The notes: a model not told the origin generated them from the sequence alone. A DNA stretch of 64,000 nucleotides from Closterium sp. NIES-65 (GCA_948144175.1 CANXME010002096.1:2914001-2978000); one strand, 5' to 3'. Shown: positions 13,176-22,636, counted from the stretch's first letter. Numbers and translations are program-made.

Positions 13176-16100
13176 GAGCACTGCTGCTGTTGCTGCCGCC
13201 CCTCCTGCCCGTGCTTCTGCTGCTCCTCCTGCTGCTGCTGCCCTTGCGGCTCGTCACAGTCCATAGCGGGCGACGATCTCTCCTCCTCTGCCGCAACCCC
13301 ACCGCCACGGCACTCCTGCCTCACCTCTTCCGCCACCACCACGCCATGCATGGGACTGCCGTCACTGCTGGCCAAGACGCTGGCGTCTGGAACTGGTAGT
13401 GGGCTGCTGCTGCTGGGTGGAACGGGGCTGACTGGAAGAGGTTTGCTTGGAGCAGTGATGGGCTGTGGTTGGTGGGGGGAGGCAGAGCGTGCAGAGGCGA
13501 ACATGGAGCGGGCCAGGCCCTTGTAGGTCTGTAGACTGCCCAGTACCTGCAAGGGGGAGGAGAGGGAGGAAAGGAGAAAAGGACAAAAGGGGAAGGGGAG
13601 TTGAGCGCAGGGGAAGAGCATGTGGAAGGGAACAGGGAGCGGGCCAGACCCTTGTACGTCTGCAGACTGCCCGGTACCTGCTAGGGGGAGGAGGGAGTGG
13701 GAAGGGAAGTGGACATAAAGGAAAAGGAGAGGAGGGGAAAGGAAGAGAGGGGAAAGGAAGAGAGGGGAAAGGAAGAGAGGGGAAAGGAAGAGTTTGAGGG
13801 CTGGAAGAGCGTAGAGAGGCAAGCAGGATCTCAGACTGCGTGGGGTTCAGGTCTCAATGCAGACAATGTGTGCTTCCTGTGCTCTCATTGCTAGCGTGCC
13901 ATTCATGAGTGGCACAAGCAGACCTTGGAGTCATGAAGCACTGGTTTATCTATAAGACTGAAAATAAAAACCTGCTCATGCAACTCATTCCACGTCACAC
14001 ATGCCTACAGTACAGTGTTGTAATGTACTTCATTTCTTACTAAAGCAGTATGACGACTGCATGCACGAACGCTTACAGTGTACTCGAGCTCATGGTTTGC
14101 CATTTTGAGGCCCCTCAATAATGCATGCATGCTTACAAGTACTCAAGCTCGTGGTTTGAATTCCTATTCATCCTTACAGTTGGGGTGGAGCGCAGTTGGG
14201 GTGCGGAGAGATGATTTTCCGAACTGCACCCTCAAGAATGCATGCATGCTTACAGTGTACTCGAGCTCGTGGTTTGCATTCAGCGATTGCAGCTGAGCCT
14301 GCAGCATCTGCTGCTCCTGCAACACACGAGACGAGCAACGAAGGAATGACGAGAGGCATGCAGTAGTGAGGTAGGGAGGGGTTGACATGACTAGCAATAG
14401 CAACTTTAACATGCTCATAACAAGACGGAAACAAATTGCACACACGGACACTTGCATGCTGCACAAACACACACACAGTAACACACATGCACCTCGGCAA
14501 GTGGAGCGCAGCTGGGGTGCAGAGAGATGATTTTCCGAATAAAAGGAATGGAAGGGCAAACGGAGGAGTGCAAGGCGGTGAGAGCAGCACCTCAGCAGGT
14601 GGAGCGGGGTTGGGGTGCAGAGAGATGATCTCCCGCACATGGAGGAAGGGGAAATGCAGGAGTGCAAGGGGGTTGAAGAATCACCTCAGCAGGTGGAGCG
14701 GGGTTGGGGTGCAGAGAGATGATCTCTCGCAGCAGCTGGAGGGCTGGTATGACACTCTCCTCCCGCGAGATGGCTTGTAGGCAGCGTTGCATGTACTCCT
14801 GTAAGAGAGAAAGAAGGGGTCGCGGTGGGGAGAGGGGAAGGGGGGTTTTGGAGGGGGGAGGAGAGAGGGACGGGGAGGGGAGGGGGTTAAATGAGAATAG
14901 GAGGAATGACACTCTCCTCCCGCGAGATGGCCTGCAGGCAGCGCTGCATGTACTCTTGTGAATGGGAAGTGAGGAAGAAATAGCGGGAGGGATGGAGTGT
15001 GTGGAGAAAAGAGAAATAGCACTCCCTTTTTCGAGAAGGGAAAAGGAAGGTCTGCAGGCAGGCACTGCATTACTCCTGAGAAGTGTATCATGGGGGGGAA
15101 AGAAGAAAACGGAGAAATACTGAGAGCACTCATGGACAAAAAATGGAACACAAAAACAAACCCCTGAAAGAACATATTACTCACGAACCAGAAAATTGAT
15201 AGTGAAAGGGTCCCACCTCTTTATTAGCACACCCAACAGAAGCATAGTGGCCCAACACCTCCGTGAGGGCCTTCGATTCAAGCACGTTCACTGATGCAAC
15301 ATCTGCTGCTGCTGCCAGTGCTGCTGCCGATGCTGCTGCTGATGCTGCTGCCGATGCTGACGCTGACCCTGACGTTTGGACTGCATGGGTGTGAGGCGGG
15401 TCGAATACGAGTGTCCAGAGAAGCTGCAGCAGCCTGTATGGAGAGTGTAGGGGGGAAGATGGGACAGAAGAATGAGTGGATACCAATGCTGATGCTGCTG
15501 CCGATGCTGCTGCTGATGATGATGACCCTGTTGGAACTGAGTGGGTGTGAGGCGGGTCAAACACGAGCGTCCAGAGCAGCTGGCTGGAGCAGCCTGCAAG
15601 GAGGGAATAGGAGGGTCCCATCTCTCCAAGAAAAGTAGAAAATGAAAGAATTAGGCACCAGCTCTGCTGTGAAAAGTGAGAGTACAGCAGATTGCTGCAC
15701 CATTTGCATTTAAAATCCAACTGACAGGCACGAAAGCCACAGGAATTCACCAGAACCTACAAATTTCACCTAAACGAAACATCACCTGAAAGCCACGAAA
15801 AATCACCTGGAGGCCATGACGCCACGGGTGTCGGACCGCGCGAGCTTCTTCACCAGCTGCATCAGCTTCGCTATATCTGCCGCTGAGCGACCCTGGTGGG
15901 GCGGGGAGGAAGGAGCAAAGAAGCGGGCTAAGATCAGCTCAGGAAATTCAAATAGGAATGTGAGGTGAGGACTTCTCCTCACATGCCTGGTTTTCCCACC
16001 AGCTGCATCAGCTTTGCGATGTCTGCTGCTGAGCGACCCTGGTGGAGAGGGGGGGAAGGAAGAAAGAAGTCGGCTTGGTTCAACTCAGAAGGAGTGATTT

Positions 16101-19100
16101 TCTGCCACTCGCTGTCTACGTGACCCTGGAATGGGTAGGAGGTTTTTTTAGTCGACATAAAAGCAAATTCAACTCCGAAGGTGTGATTTTCTGCCATTTG
16201 CTGTCTATGTGACCCTGGAATGGGTGGGAGGAGGCAGAGAGGTGGCACGTTGCATACACATTCAGAGGCAGAGAGGTGGCACGTTGCATACACATTCAGA
16301 GGCAGAGAGGTGGCACGTTGCATACACATTCAGAGGCAGAGAGGTGGCACGTTGCATACACATTCAGAGGCAGAGAGGTGGCACGTTGCATACACATTCA
16401 GAGGCAGAGAGGTGGCACGTTGCATACACATTCAGAGGCAGAGAGGTGGCACGTTGCATACACATTCAGAGGCAGAGAGGTGGCACGTTGCATACACATT
16501 CAGAGGCAGAGAGGTGGCACGTTGCATACACATTCAGAGGCAGAGAGGTGGCACGTTGCATACACATTCAGAGGCAGAGAGGTGGCACGTTGCATACACA
16601 TTCAGAGGCAGAGAGGTGGCACGTTGCATACACATTCACAGCACAAGCTTCACACATGTGAGTGGGTGGGTTCGTTCATGTGCCTTGGCTTAAAATAACA
16701 AACAATTGCACCCACCCCACTCACATGTGTGAAGCTTGGCTCGGCTCTGGAGAGAAGCCTACGAGGCTACGCACATGCCATGCCACCATGGGACACTGGC
16801 AGAGTGGTCCTTTTCTTTTCAAGTCATGCAAATGCATGAAGAAGGAAGGCGTGAGAGCAGCAGCGGTCACCTGGATGTGTTGCAGGCGTGAGAAGAGCGA
16901 GTCGAGGTAATCATGCCTCACTGTCTGTGTGATGTTTCATGCATGTCATCCGAGAGCAGCGGTCACCTGGATGTGTTGCAGGCGTGAGAAGAGCGAGTCG
17001 AGGTAATCATGCCTCACTGTCTGTGTGATGTTTCATGCATGTCATCCGAGAGCAGCGGTCACCTGGATGTGCTGCAGGCGTGAGAAGAGCGAGTCGAGGT
17101 AATCATGCCTCACTGTCTGTGTGATGTTTCATGCATATCATCCGAGAGCAGCGGTCACCTGGATGTGCTGCAGGCGTGAGAAGAGCGAGTCGAGCTGCTC
17201 GTCTGAGAAGGACCAGGCCAGCTCCGCCAGCAGATCGAAAATGTTGTTCTTCACCTGCACAGCGAGAGGAAGGAAGGAATAAGGGGGAAGTCGAGGGGGG
17301 GAGCATGAGGAGGGGAGGAAAGAGAGTCGAGGTGATCATAGGGGAAGGACCAGGCTAGCTCCGCCAGCAGGTCAAATGGCAGCTTGTTCTTCACCTGCCA
17401 GGGAGAGGAAGGAAGGAATGAGGGGAAGCTTAGCTTCGCCACGCCATGATGCTCTATGAATGCCTCCTCACTACCTGGACATTCTCGACTGCTTCTCCCT
17501 GGCTCGCCTGCACGGCCTCCCCTCGGGTCACCTGAGCTTTTTCAGCTGCCTCATCCCACCCTGTCCAGATGTTTCCCCACCTCGCGAAAATCGCTAAGGC
17601 GCCTAAAAAAACAGAAGCCCAACCCATACATCTCACTCATCGCACTCAAACCACACCTCACCGCTTCACACCATGCCTCACCGCTTCAAACTGGTCGGGC
17701 TTCTCAGTGGCGGCCCACACGGCATCCAGGTGCTTCCCCAGCAGGCGGCGCTGGTTGAGCAGCGCCCTCATGATCTTTACCACCTGGGGGAGAATGGGGG
17801 AAAGGAGGGAGGAATAAGACGAGGCTTCTCAGTGGCAGCCCACACGGCGTCCAGGTGCTTCCCCAGCAGGCGACGCTGGTTGAGCAGCGCCCTCACGATC
17901 TTTACCACCTGGGGGAGAATGGGGGAACGGCGGGAAGGAATAAGACGAGGCTTCTCAGTGGCAGCCCACACGGCGTCCAGGTGCTTCCCCAGCAGGCGAC
18001 GCTGGTTGAGCAGCGCCCTCATGATCTTTACCACCTGGGGGAGAATGGGGGCAAGGGGGGAGGAATAAGACGAGGCTTCTCAGTGGCAGCCCACACGGCG
18101 ATGCTGGTTGAGCAGCGCTCGCATGATTCGCACGACCTGGGGAAGAAGGGGGTTTTGTTGGGCGGGAGGAGGGTGGGGGGAAGAGGGGAAGAGGGGAAGA
18201 GGGGAAGAGGGAAGGAGATAAGACGAGGCTTCTCAGTCGCGGCCCACACGGCGTTGAGCAGTGCTGGTTGAGCAGCGCTGGTTGAGCGGCGCTGGTTGAG
18301 CGGCGCTGGTTGAGCAGCGCTGGTTGAACAGCGCCCTCATGATTCGCACGACCGATAGTTGGTGCGAAACAGGGAGGGAGGAAATTCCACCATATTAGTT
18401 AGATGTTTTTAAAAAAAAAACAAAAAAAACAAAACAAAAAAAAACAACAACAACAACAAAAACAAGGCGGGCGCACAAGAGGACGTACTTGGTCCACGTA
18501 TTGCTTGTGGTGCAGGTTGGAGCGCAGGACAAGTGGCAGAATCTTATTGGCCTCCAGCCAATTGATTGTTGATCTCAAGGCTGCTCCCTTGTCCCTGAAA
18601 TCACACACACATGGCGCATCAGTGAACAAAACAAGAACTTGCATGTCTGAGTTTACTCAAAACTCTTCCTTGTATCAGAAGCCACATGACATACACATGG
18701 CTCATGGCACGTCACCACAAATATATATATATATATATAAATATATATGCATATATATACATATATAAACAAGACAACAGAATCTCGAGCATGTGGTTGA
18801 TTTCTCTGGTGGCTGACAGCTGCTTGCTGAATGAAAGCACTCCCAGCATGCGCTTCACCATGCTCTCCCATGCTGCCCCATACACACACCCATCAACAGC
18901 CGACAGCTGTTGACAGCTGCTTGCTGAACGATGGCACTCCCAGCATGCGCTGCAGCACCATGCGCCTCTGCACCACCCCCACTACCCCACTCATAATCAA
19001 CCACCTCACCTCACCCCCAGCTCACCTCATATCATCTGCACCCGGAACGCCACAAGACCACTCACTCACCTCATCTTCAGAGCAGCTGAGCTTTCGAGCA

Positions 19101-20588
19101 TGCGGTTGATCTCCCTGGCCGCCGATAACTGCTTGCTGAACGATGGCGCTCCCAGCATGCGCTTCACCATGAGCCTCTGCACCGTCCCCACTACTGCCTC
19201 TGCTGCCACCTCCACATCATCAACATCAGCATCCTCCTCATCCTCCTCCTCCTCTTCTTCCTCTTCTTCCTCTTCTTCCTCCTCTGCCTCCGCAAGACTA
19301 ATGTCAAAGAGAATGTCGCGAACGCTACTAGCAGAGGAGGGCAGGGCGAGCAGCGCGCGAACATGGCGCAGAGTGAGTGAGAGGCACTGGAAGGAGCCGT
19401 CCCGGGGGCCCTCGTTGAGAGATTCCATGTGGTAGCCGATGCACCGCGTTATGGCCAGCAGCAATTCCTTGCAGGGCTGGTGGGTGGGGTGGGGAAGGGA
19501 GGGAGGGGGAGAGAGAGAGAGGGAGAGAGGACTGCTTGAGGGAGAGAGGGTGAGGGAGAGAGGGTGAGGGAGAGAGGGTGAGGGAGAGAGGGTGAGGGAG
19601 AGAGGGAGGAGGGGGCAGGGGGAACAGGGTGAGCGAGAGGCACTGGAAGGAGCCGTCCCTGGGCCCCTCGTTGAGTGAATCCATGTGATTTCTGCTGATG
19701 CAGCGCTGCCGGTTATGGCCAGCAGGACGGCCCTGCACGGCCGATGGAGGGGGGGGAGAGAGGGAGAGAGCGAGGAGAGTGCCGAGAGAGGGAGAAACAA
19801 GAAGTATGCAGGTAAGAATGCAGGTAAGAATGCAGGTAAGAATTAATACTTCTTGTCTAACTGGCAGGACGGCTCTGCTCTGCACGTTTAAGAGAGCCAG
19901 TGAGATGAGACGCAGAGAGAGGGATAGTATGGAAGAAGAGTGACCACGTGTTTCAGACAGCGGAGGTTAGAGAGGGTGACCACATGTTTCAGCGAGCGGT
20001 GGTGAGAGAAGGTGAGACTTCGTGGTTGAACAGACAGAAGGAGGAGGTTAGTGAAGGAGCGGAAGGGGAATCTTCAAGACTGGAAGCTCCGGAATACAAA
20101 GAGGGGGGTGGAGAGGAGAGAGGGGAGCGAGATGAATGCAATGCGTGCAACCAAGGAAAGAGCAATTGTATCTAAGAAGTGCATTCAGTGAGAGAAGTTG
20201 AAAGGGCAAAACGCGCCAACCCCAACAAGCAGCAGCATGTTGCTGACGTGTGGAGTGAGAAACTCTGCTGCCGTTAGCAGGGAACGCAGCAAACTTGCAA
20301 ACCAGCACAAGTAGACAGACTAGATGAAGGCACAAGATGAAAGCAACATAACACCAAATCAAGCACAAAGGCTGACGTCACAAGCTAGGCTCGACGACAG
20401 CCACGAAGTGAGCCCCAATCCCCACCCACCAGCAGCAGCATGTTGCCATCGTGAGGAGTGGGGAACTCGGCTGCTGCTGCTGCCAGGGTGACAGGCTAGC
20501 AGCAAACAGGGCGACACATATATCAAATGCCAAAAAGATCAAGGCGTGCATCACAGGGATGAGGCATGATGAGACCCCCACCACCAGC

Positions 20589-20619
<31 letters not shown>

Positions 20620-22636
20620 CCACCACCACCACCACCACCACCACCACCACCACCAGGCATGTTGCCGACGTGAGGAGTGGGGAACGCTGCTGCTGTTGCC
20701 AGGGGTCGCAGCAGCACCTCTACCACCACCAAAGGCATGCGCTGCGGCAGGGGGGCGTGTTGGAGAGACGGGGAAGAAGGGGAGGGACTTTAGAGTGGAC
20801 TCAAAAGGTACCTACCTGCAGCAGCATGTTGCCGACGTGAGGGGTGAGGAACTCTGCTGCCGTTGCCAGGGGGCGCAGCAGTGCCTCTACAGCCACCAGA
20901 GGCATGCGTGGCCAGGGGATGCGGGGGAGAGGTGGGGACGGCGATGAGGGTGGTAATGCCGCCTTCCTGCCCACGAAACCCTCCTGCCGTCCCTGCTGCT
21001 CCTGCCACTTGTGCCGTTGCTGCCGTTCGTGCTCTTGTCTGATTGTTCCTAACCTAGCAGCATGTGCTTCGATCTGCCTGTCAAACCCCGACATGAGCCT
21101 CAGAAGCACCTGCACCACGCGTCCATACCCATTCCCATACGCCGTCTGCCCAAAGTAGTTCAGAAACCGCACCAGCCACTGGTGCGAGCCCACGCTTCCG
21201 CCCTCCCCTTCTTCCCCCCTTTCCCCCCCGCCTCTCCTCCCCCCAGCCGCCTGGGATCCGGGGGAAGGGAGTCCGGGGAGGGAGGGACCGATTGGGGCGG
21301 GGTCTAGGGGCAGGGAGATGGCATAGAAGCACGGGCGGTCCAATCGCGGCGCAACACGTGGCAGCTGCTCGTTCTTGTGTTTGCAGTGGAACTGACATGT
21401 GCTGTCCCATCCCTGCGCCATGGCTGTTAGAAGCGCTGCTATCTCCTCTTCTACCTCCACACTCCTCCTCTCTGCCTCCTCAACCTCCTCCTTCCTCTCC
21501 CTCACTCTCTCCCCCTGCCCGTCCCCCTCCCCTCCACCCACCACTCCTTCTCCAGCCGCAGCAGCCGCAGCAGCCGCTGCATCCGCCAGAGCCTCCCTCA
21601 CTATAATCAACTCAAGCAGCTTCAGTACAATCACATCCATAAGGGAAACAAACGCCTCGAAGATATTCCCATGCACGTCACGTCCCCACTTCCAGATCGC
21701 GCGGTCGTCCAGGCACTTCTCAAACAGGCTAGGCGCGGCCTCCCTGAAGAGCGTCGCCAGCTTGCGCTTCAGCACAGCGCGTCGCATCAGCCGCTGCGCC
21801 TCTGCTCGCACCGCGGGACTCACTATAGGACCTGACTCGTCCGGGTCTGCTGCGACAGGTGCAGCACCAGCCGCACCAGCAGAAGCAGCAGCACCAGAAC
21901 CAGCATCAGCAGCGGGAGAAGCAGCGTGGAGTATGCGAGCAGCGGCAGCGAGGCAGGAGCGCATGTGGTTAGGCCAAACCGTCCAAGGCCACTTGCCCAA
22001 CCCGTCCATGATCGTCCCCAGCAGCGACCCTGGGAACTCCAGATCCGCTACAGTCATCTCCGGCGCTACAGCCGTCCCCCGCGCGGTGGATCCTGCGGCT
22101 CTCGCTGGACGACGTGGCAGCCGCGGCCCCATGCGGCGATCTTCGTCCACGTCATCGTCGTCATCCGCCACGTCATCATCATCCTCGTCGTCGTCAGATG
22201 GGGTCGTGACTCGCGCGCGTTCCAAGGGCGCGGGGGACATCTCGGGGAGCGGAAGAGCCGCGGGGGGAGGGGAATCGGGCCACTGAAAAGGCTGAAAAGA
22301 CTCCTCAGGAGGCTCGTCCGCATCGTCGTCCCCCTCCTCCCCTTCCTCCTCCCCCTCCTCCCCCTCCTCCGCCTCCGCCTCATCCCCTAGTTCCTCTTCC
22401 TCCACTTCCCGCACGCCTGAATCTTCTTCCGCCTCTGCTACAGCCTCCGCCGCCGCTCTCCGCGCGTTATTTCCGCGCTGCGCCTCCTCCGCGCCTCTGC
22501 TGCCGTCGCTCGACCCCTCGCTTCCCTCCGACGGGCTCCACCCGCGTTCCTCGTCTCGCATGTCGTTTGCTCCTTCCGAATCCGATCCCGATTTCGCTTC
22601 TGACGAGCGACGAGCTGCGGACCGGCTGTCCATCAT
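92..22636 (-). CDS. USP9X/FAF-like ubiquitin carboxyl-terminal hydrolase, 5' part of gene (partial)
   Basis: A large deubiquitinase of peptidase family C19, which removes ubiquitin from substrate proteins. Only the long helical-repeat N-terminal region and the internal ubiquitin-like module are in the window; the Cys/His catalytic domain would lie beyond base 1, so activity cannot be judged. The ATG at 22636 opens a 607-codon exon rich in acidic and Ala stretches. Later exons follow the order of animal USP9X: LRSNLHHKQYVDQ (18489-18594), LDAVWAATEKP (17682-17783), DLLAELAWSF (17159-17254), SVIPALQLLREI (14685-14798), the ubiquitin-like exons (9000-9392), STRRKCYMSALHILKLL (6289-6391), SIGSLQAMVSPNP (4807-4956) and LLEGHLLLLK (92-196). 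Family assignment rests on this colinear similarity, recalled rather than searched. Low-complexity inserts (Q16, acidic runs) lengthen it relative to animal proteins. Confidence 0.85.
245..651 (-). repeat. Acceptor-side copies of exon 31, plus a 27-bp triplet repeat
   Basis: Three decayed copies of the start of the 92-196 exon lie in the upstream intron (about 245-312, 435-526 and 583-651). Each ends at a cag|ctg-type acceptor like the real one. A 27-bp unit is repeated three times at about 364-445. Confidence 0.7.
1945..2213 (-). repeat. Acceptor-side copies of exon 30
   Basis: Three copies of the exon start with its tactgggag-like acceptor edge lie upstream (on the right) of the exon at 1770-1871. 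They sit in G-rich, GGGGAGGGAGGAG-type spacers that are themselves repeated. Confidence 0.75.
3420..3480 (-). repeat. Copy of exon 28 start
   Basis: This stretch repeats most of 3265-3324, including the acceptor edge and the coding of SECLGRRREIATILF, about 150 bases upstream in the transcript sense. Poly-G runs follow at about 3499-3514 and 3687-3711. Confidence 0.75.
3760..4118 (-). repeat. Donor-side copies of exon 27
   Basis: Three copies of the 3' end of the exon at 4119-4286 follow it downstream (about 4000-4050, 3880-3935 and 3765-3815). Each encodes a variant of ACLAIEGAVVL and keeps a GTGAGTG- or GTGTGTG-like donor. The spacers between them are also related. Confidence 0.8.
4478..4570. 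repeat. 30-bp tandem repeat, three copies
   Basis: A unit containing cattacacattcatgatgta is repeated three times without variation in the intron between exons 27 and 26. Confidence 0.9.
5621..5692. repeat. AAAG / AAAT microsatellite
   Basis: An (aaag)n run passes into an (aaat)n run within the intron between exons 25 and 24. Confidence 0.9.
7262..7465 (-). repeat. Donor-side copies of exon 21 (about 54-bp tandem)
   Basis: Four copies of a block read as gctactgcag|gtgattagg on the minus strand follow the exon at 7525-7614. They reproduce its ctgcag|gtgattagg junction. The intervening part is a short ctaaaccctgaaacccc-like unit, which resembles plant telomere-type words but is not a telomere array. 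Confidence 0.8.
9000..9392 (-). other. Ubiquitin-like module encoded by exons 16 and 17 (9392-9312, 9131-9000)
   Basis: The two exons encode a stretch that reads like a beta-grasp fold: VTVAHSKHVNFFVHTHANEY and LRLLRLK, then VAHKLECDLARVRLLLDGHE and LLSDWLVLRQCGITDG. Family members carry an internal ubiquitin-like domain at this position, after a block like exon 15 and before a PGV-containing linker like exon 18 (ELPGVLMARQG). Both exons are phase 0 on both sides, so the module could be skipped without a frameshift. Confidence 0.7.
9238..9258. repeat. AT microsatellite
   Basis: A short (at)n run in the intron between exons 17 and 16. Confidence 0.85.
9516..9971 (-). repeat. 32-bp minisatellite made from the exon 15 end and its splice donor, about 14 copies
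   Basis: The array abuts the exon at 9972-10058. On the minus strand each unit holds the exon end tttcaggtggag followed by the donor gtgagatctg, almost identical to the true junction tttcaagtggag|gtgagatct. The array fills most of the intron, so about 14 consensus donors lie in a row. Copies are essentially identical, implying recent expansion. Confidence 0.9.
10165..10249 (-). repeat. Acceptor-side copy of exon 15
   Basis: A copy of nearly the whole 87-base exon lies upstream in the intron, ending at the same ggaattg|ctggga acceptor edge. It is about 80% identical by eye. Confidence 0.8.
10993..11310 (-). repeat. Copies of exon 14 start and exon 13 end
   Basis: 10999-11044 duplicates the start of exon 14 (SFIGECM coding and its acceptor). 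11098-11310 holds two partial copies of the 3' half of exon 13, including the QLKGV and LVAPEK coding parts. Confidence 0.75.
11700..11850 (-). repeat. Acceptor-side copies of exon 13
   Basis: Two shortened copies of the exon 13 start (about 11705-11745 and 11795-11850) precede the true acceptor at 11661. Confidence 0.65.
12580..12970 (-). repeat. Acceptor-side copies of exon 12
   Basis: Three partial copies of the exon start (ELQPEGLRVIWTELVEH coding) precede 12503, at about 12595-12640, 12715-12796 and 12940-12972. Tandem ggtttagaaaggg-like words lie between them. Confidence 0.7.
13127..13174 (-). repeat. CTG/CAG trinucleotide run coding for polyglutamine
   Basis: Sixteen uninterrupted glutamine codons lie in frame inside exon 11 (13019-13546). 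The flanks are also Gln-rich, giving a disordered segment of roughly 60 residues. Confidence 0.9.
13610..13800. repeat. Copy of exon 11 start and a GA-rich 15-bp tandem
   Basis: 13620-13680 duplicates the exon 11 start (LQTYKGLARS coding) and acceptor. 13735-13792 is a short tandem of ggaaaggaagagagg. Confidence 0.7.
14070..14165 (-). repeat. Donor-side copies of exon 10
   Basis: Two copies of the NANHELEYT-coding end of the exon at 14254-14316 lie downstream of it, each with a gtaag-like donor. Confidence 0.75.
14485..15080 (-). repeat. Copies flanking exon 9 on both sides
   Basis: Donor-side copies of the exon end (REIISLHPNPAPPAE coding) occur at about 14495-14545 and 14590-14640. Acceptor-side copies of the exon start (YMQRCLQAISREESV coding) occur at about 14907-14955 and 15050-15077. 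The real exon is 14685-14798. Confidence 0.85.
15480..15600 (-). repeat. Acceptor-side copy of exon 8
   Basis: This repeats the exon start (LLWTLVFDPPHTH coding and the Ala-rich gctgat tract), with an acceptor like that at 15433. Confidence 0.8.
15970..16215 (-). repeat. Acceptor-side copies of exon 7 and a duplicated linker
   Basis: 15990-16042 copies the exon 7 start (GRSAADIAKLMQLV coding). 16088-16135 and 16178-16225 are two copies of a further linker, each ending in the same gacc|ctgg edge. Confidence 0.75.
16230..16637. repeat. 34-bp minisatellite, about 12 copies
   Basis: Near-perfect copies of a 34-bp unit containing ggcagagaggtggcacgttg, in the intron between exons 7 and 6. Because 34 is not a multiple of three, it stays open in all three plus-strand frames; this is an artefact, not a protein. 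Confidence 0.95.
16862..17158 (-). repeat. Three tandem donor-side copies of exon 6, about 93 bp each
   Basis: Each unit holds the last ~37 bases of exon 6 (SLFSRLQHIQ coding), its CAG|GTGACC donor and about 55 bases of intron. The true exon is the rightmost copy, 17159-17254. A separate acceptor-side copy of the exon start lies at 17345-17396. Confidence 0.9.
17784..18352 (-). repeat. Tandem acceptor-side copies of exon 4, about 126 bp each
   Basis: At least four copies of the first ~29 codons of exon 4 with their acceptor precede the true exon (17682-17783). The two nearest copies and the exon read through in one frame (right ends 17908 and 18034), so a 42-residue unit is repeated without a stop. 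The outer copies, 18060-18352, are degraded into gctggttgag repeats. Confidence 0.85.
18409..18775. repeat. A-rich and AT microsatellites flanking exon 3
   Basis: 18409-18468 is a poly-A/AAC tract just downstream of exon 3 (18489-18594). 18720-18772 is an (at)n run upstream of it. Confidence 0.85.
18786..19885 (-). repeat. Copies flanking exon 2 on both sides
   Basis: Donor-side copies of the exon end (LGAPSFSKQLSAAREINR coding) lie at about 18786-18870 and 18905-18990. Acceptor-side copies of its start lie at about 19620-19738 and 19855-19885. A gagagagggtgaggga tandem fills 19500-19610. Exon 2 itself (19070-19476) carries a TCC/TCT run coding for about 20 acidic residues. Confidence 0.8.
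20229..20745 (-). repeat. Donor-side copies of exon 1 and a CCA/GGT run
   Basis: Three copies of the exon 1 end (LATAAEFLTPHVGNM coding) lie downstream, at about 20656-20745, 20432-20500 and 20229-20285. They become less similar with distance. A (cca)n run of about 60 bases at 20596-20655 sits at the edge of the first copy. Confidence 0.85.
20816..22636 (-). other. First exon of the USP9X-like gene
   Basis: An open stretch of 607 codons from the paired ATG ATG at 22636-22631 to a GTAGGT donor just left of 20816. The first ~190 residues are Ser/Glu/Asp-rich with long acidic runs and are probably disordered. A folded part follows with blocks such as FLNYFGQTAYGNGYGRVVQVL and PLATAAEFLTPHVGNMLLQ, which look like helical repeats. 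The start is chosen because it is the only long open first exon and the frame continues cleanly into the exon at 19476. Confidence 0.75.

Larger units (their letters stand above)
92..22636 (-). other. Exon model of the USP9X-like gene (31 exons)
   Basis: Exons in transcript order: 22636-20816, 19476-19070, 18594-18489, 17783-17682, 17507-17475, 17254-17159, 15892-15807, 15433-15217, 14798-14685, 14316-14254, 13546-13019, 12503-12211, 11661-11370, 10924-10466, 10058-9972, 9392-9312, 9131-9000, 8785-8702, 8312-8259, 8030-7971, 7614-7525, 7110-7019, 6391-6289, 6175-5931, 5518-5161, 4956-4807, 4286-4119, 3324-3250, 2578-2453, 1871-1770, 196-92. Every junction is GT-AG, phases agree throughout, and the sum is 6,729 bases (2,243 codons) without a stop. 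A 33-base microexon (17475-17507, ASQGEAVENVQ) bridges two conserved blocks. A further small exon near 3583-3628 is possible, because about 30 family residues are missing between exons 27 and 28, but its phase does not fit. The weakest boundaries are exons 18, 28 and 29. Confidence 0.7.

Noticed and set aside
16209..16698. Three overlapping plus-strand open frames of 140-157 codons
   Set aside because: All are the 34-bp repeat read in successive frames.
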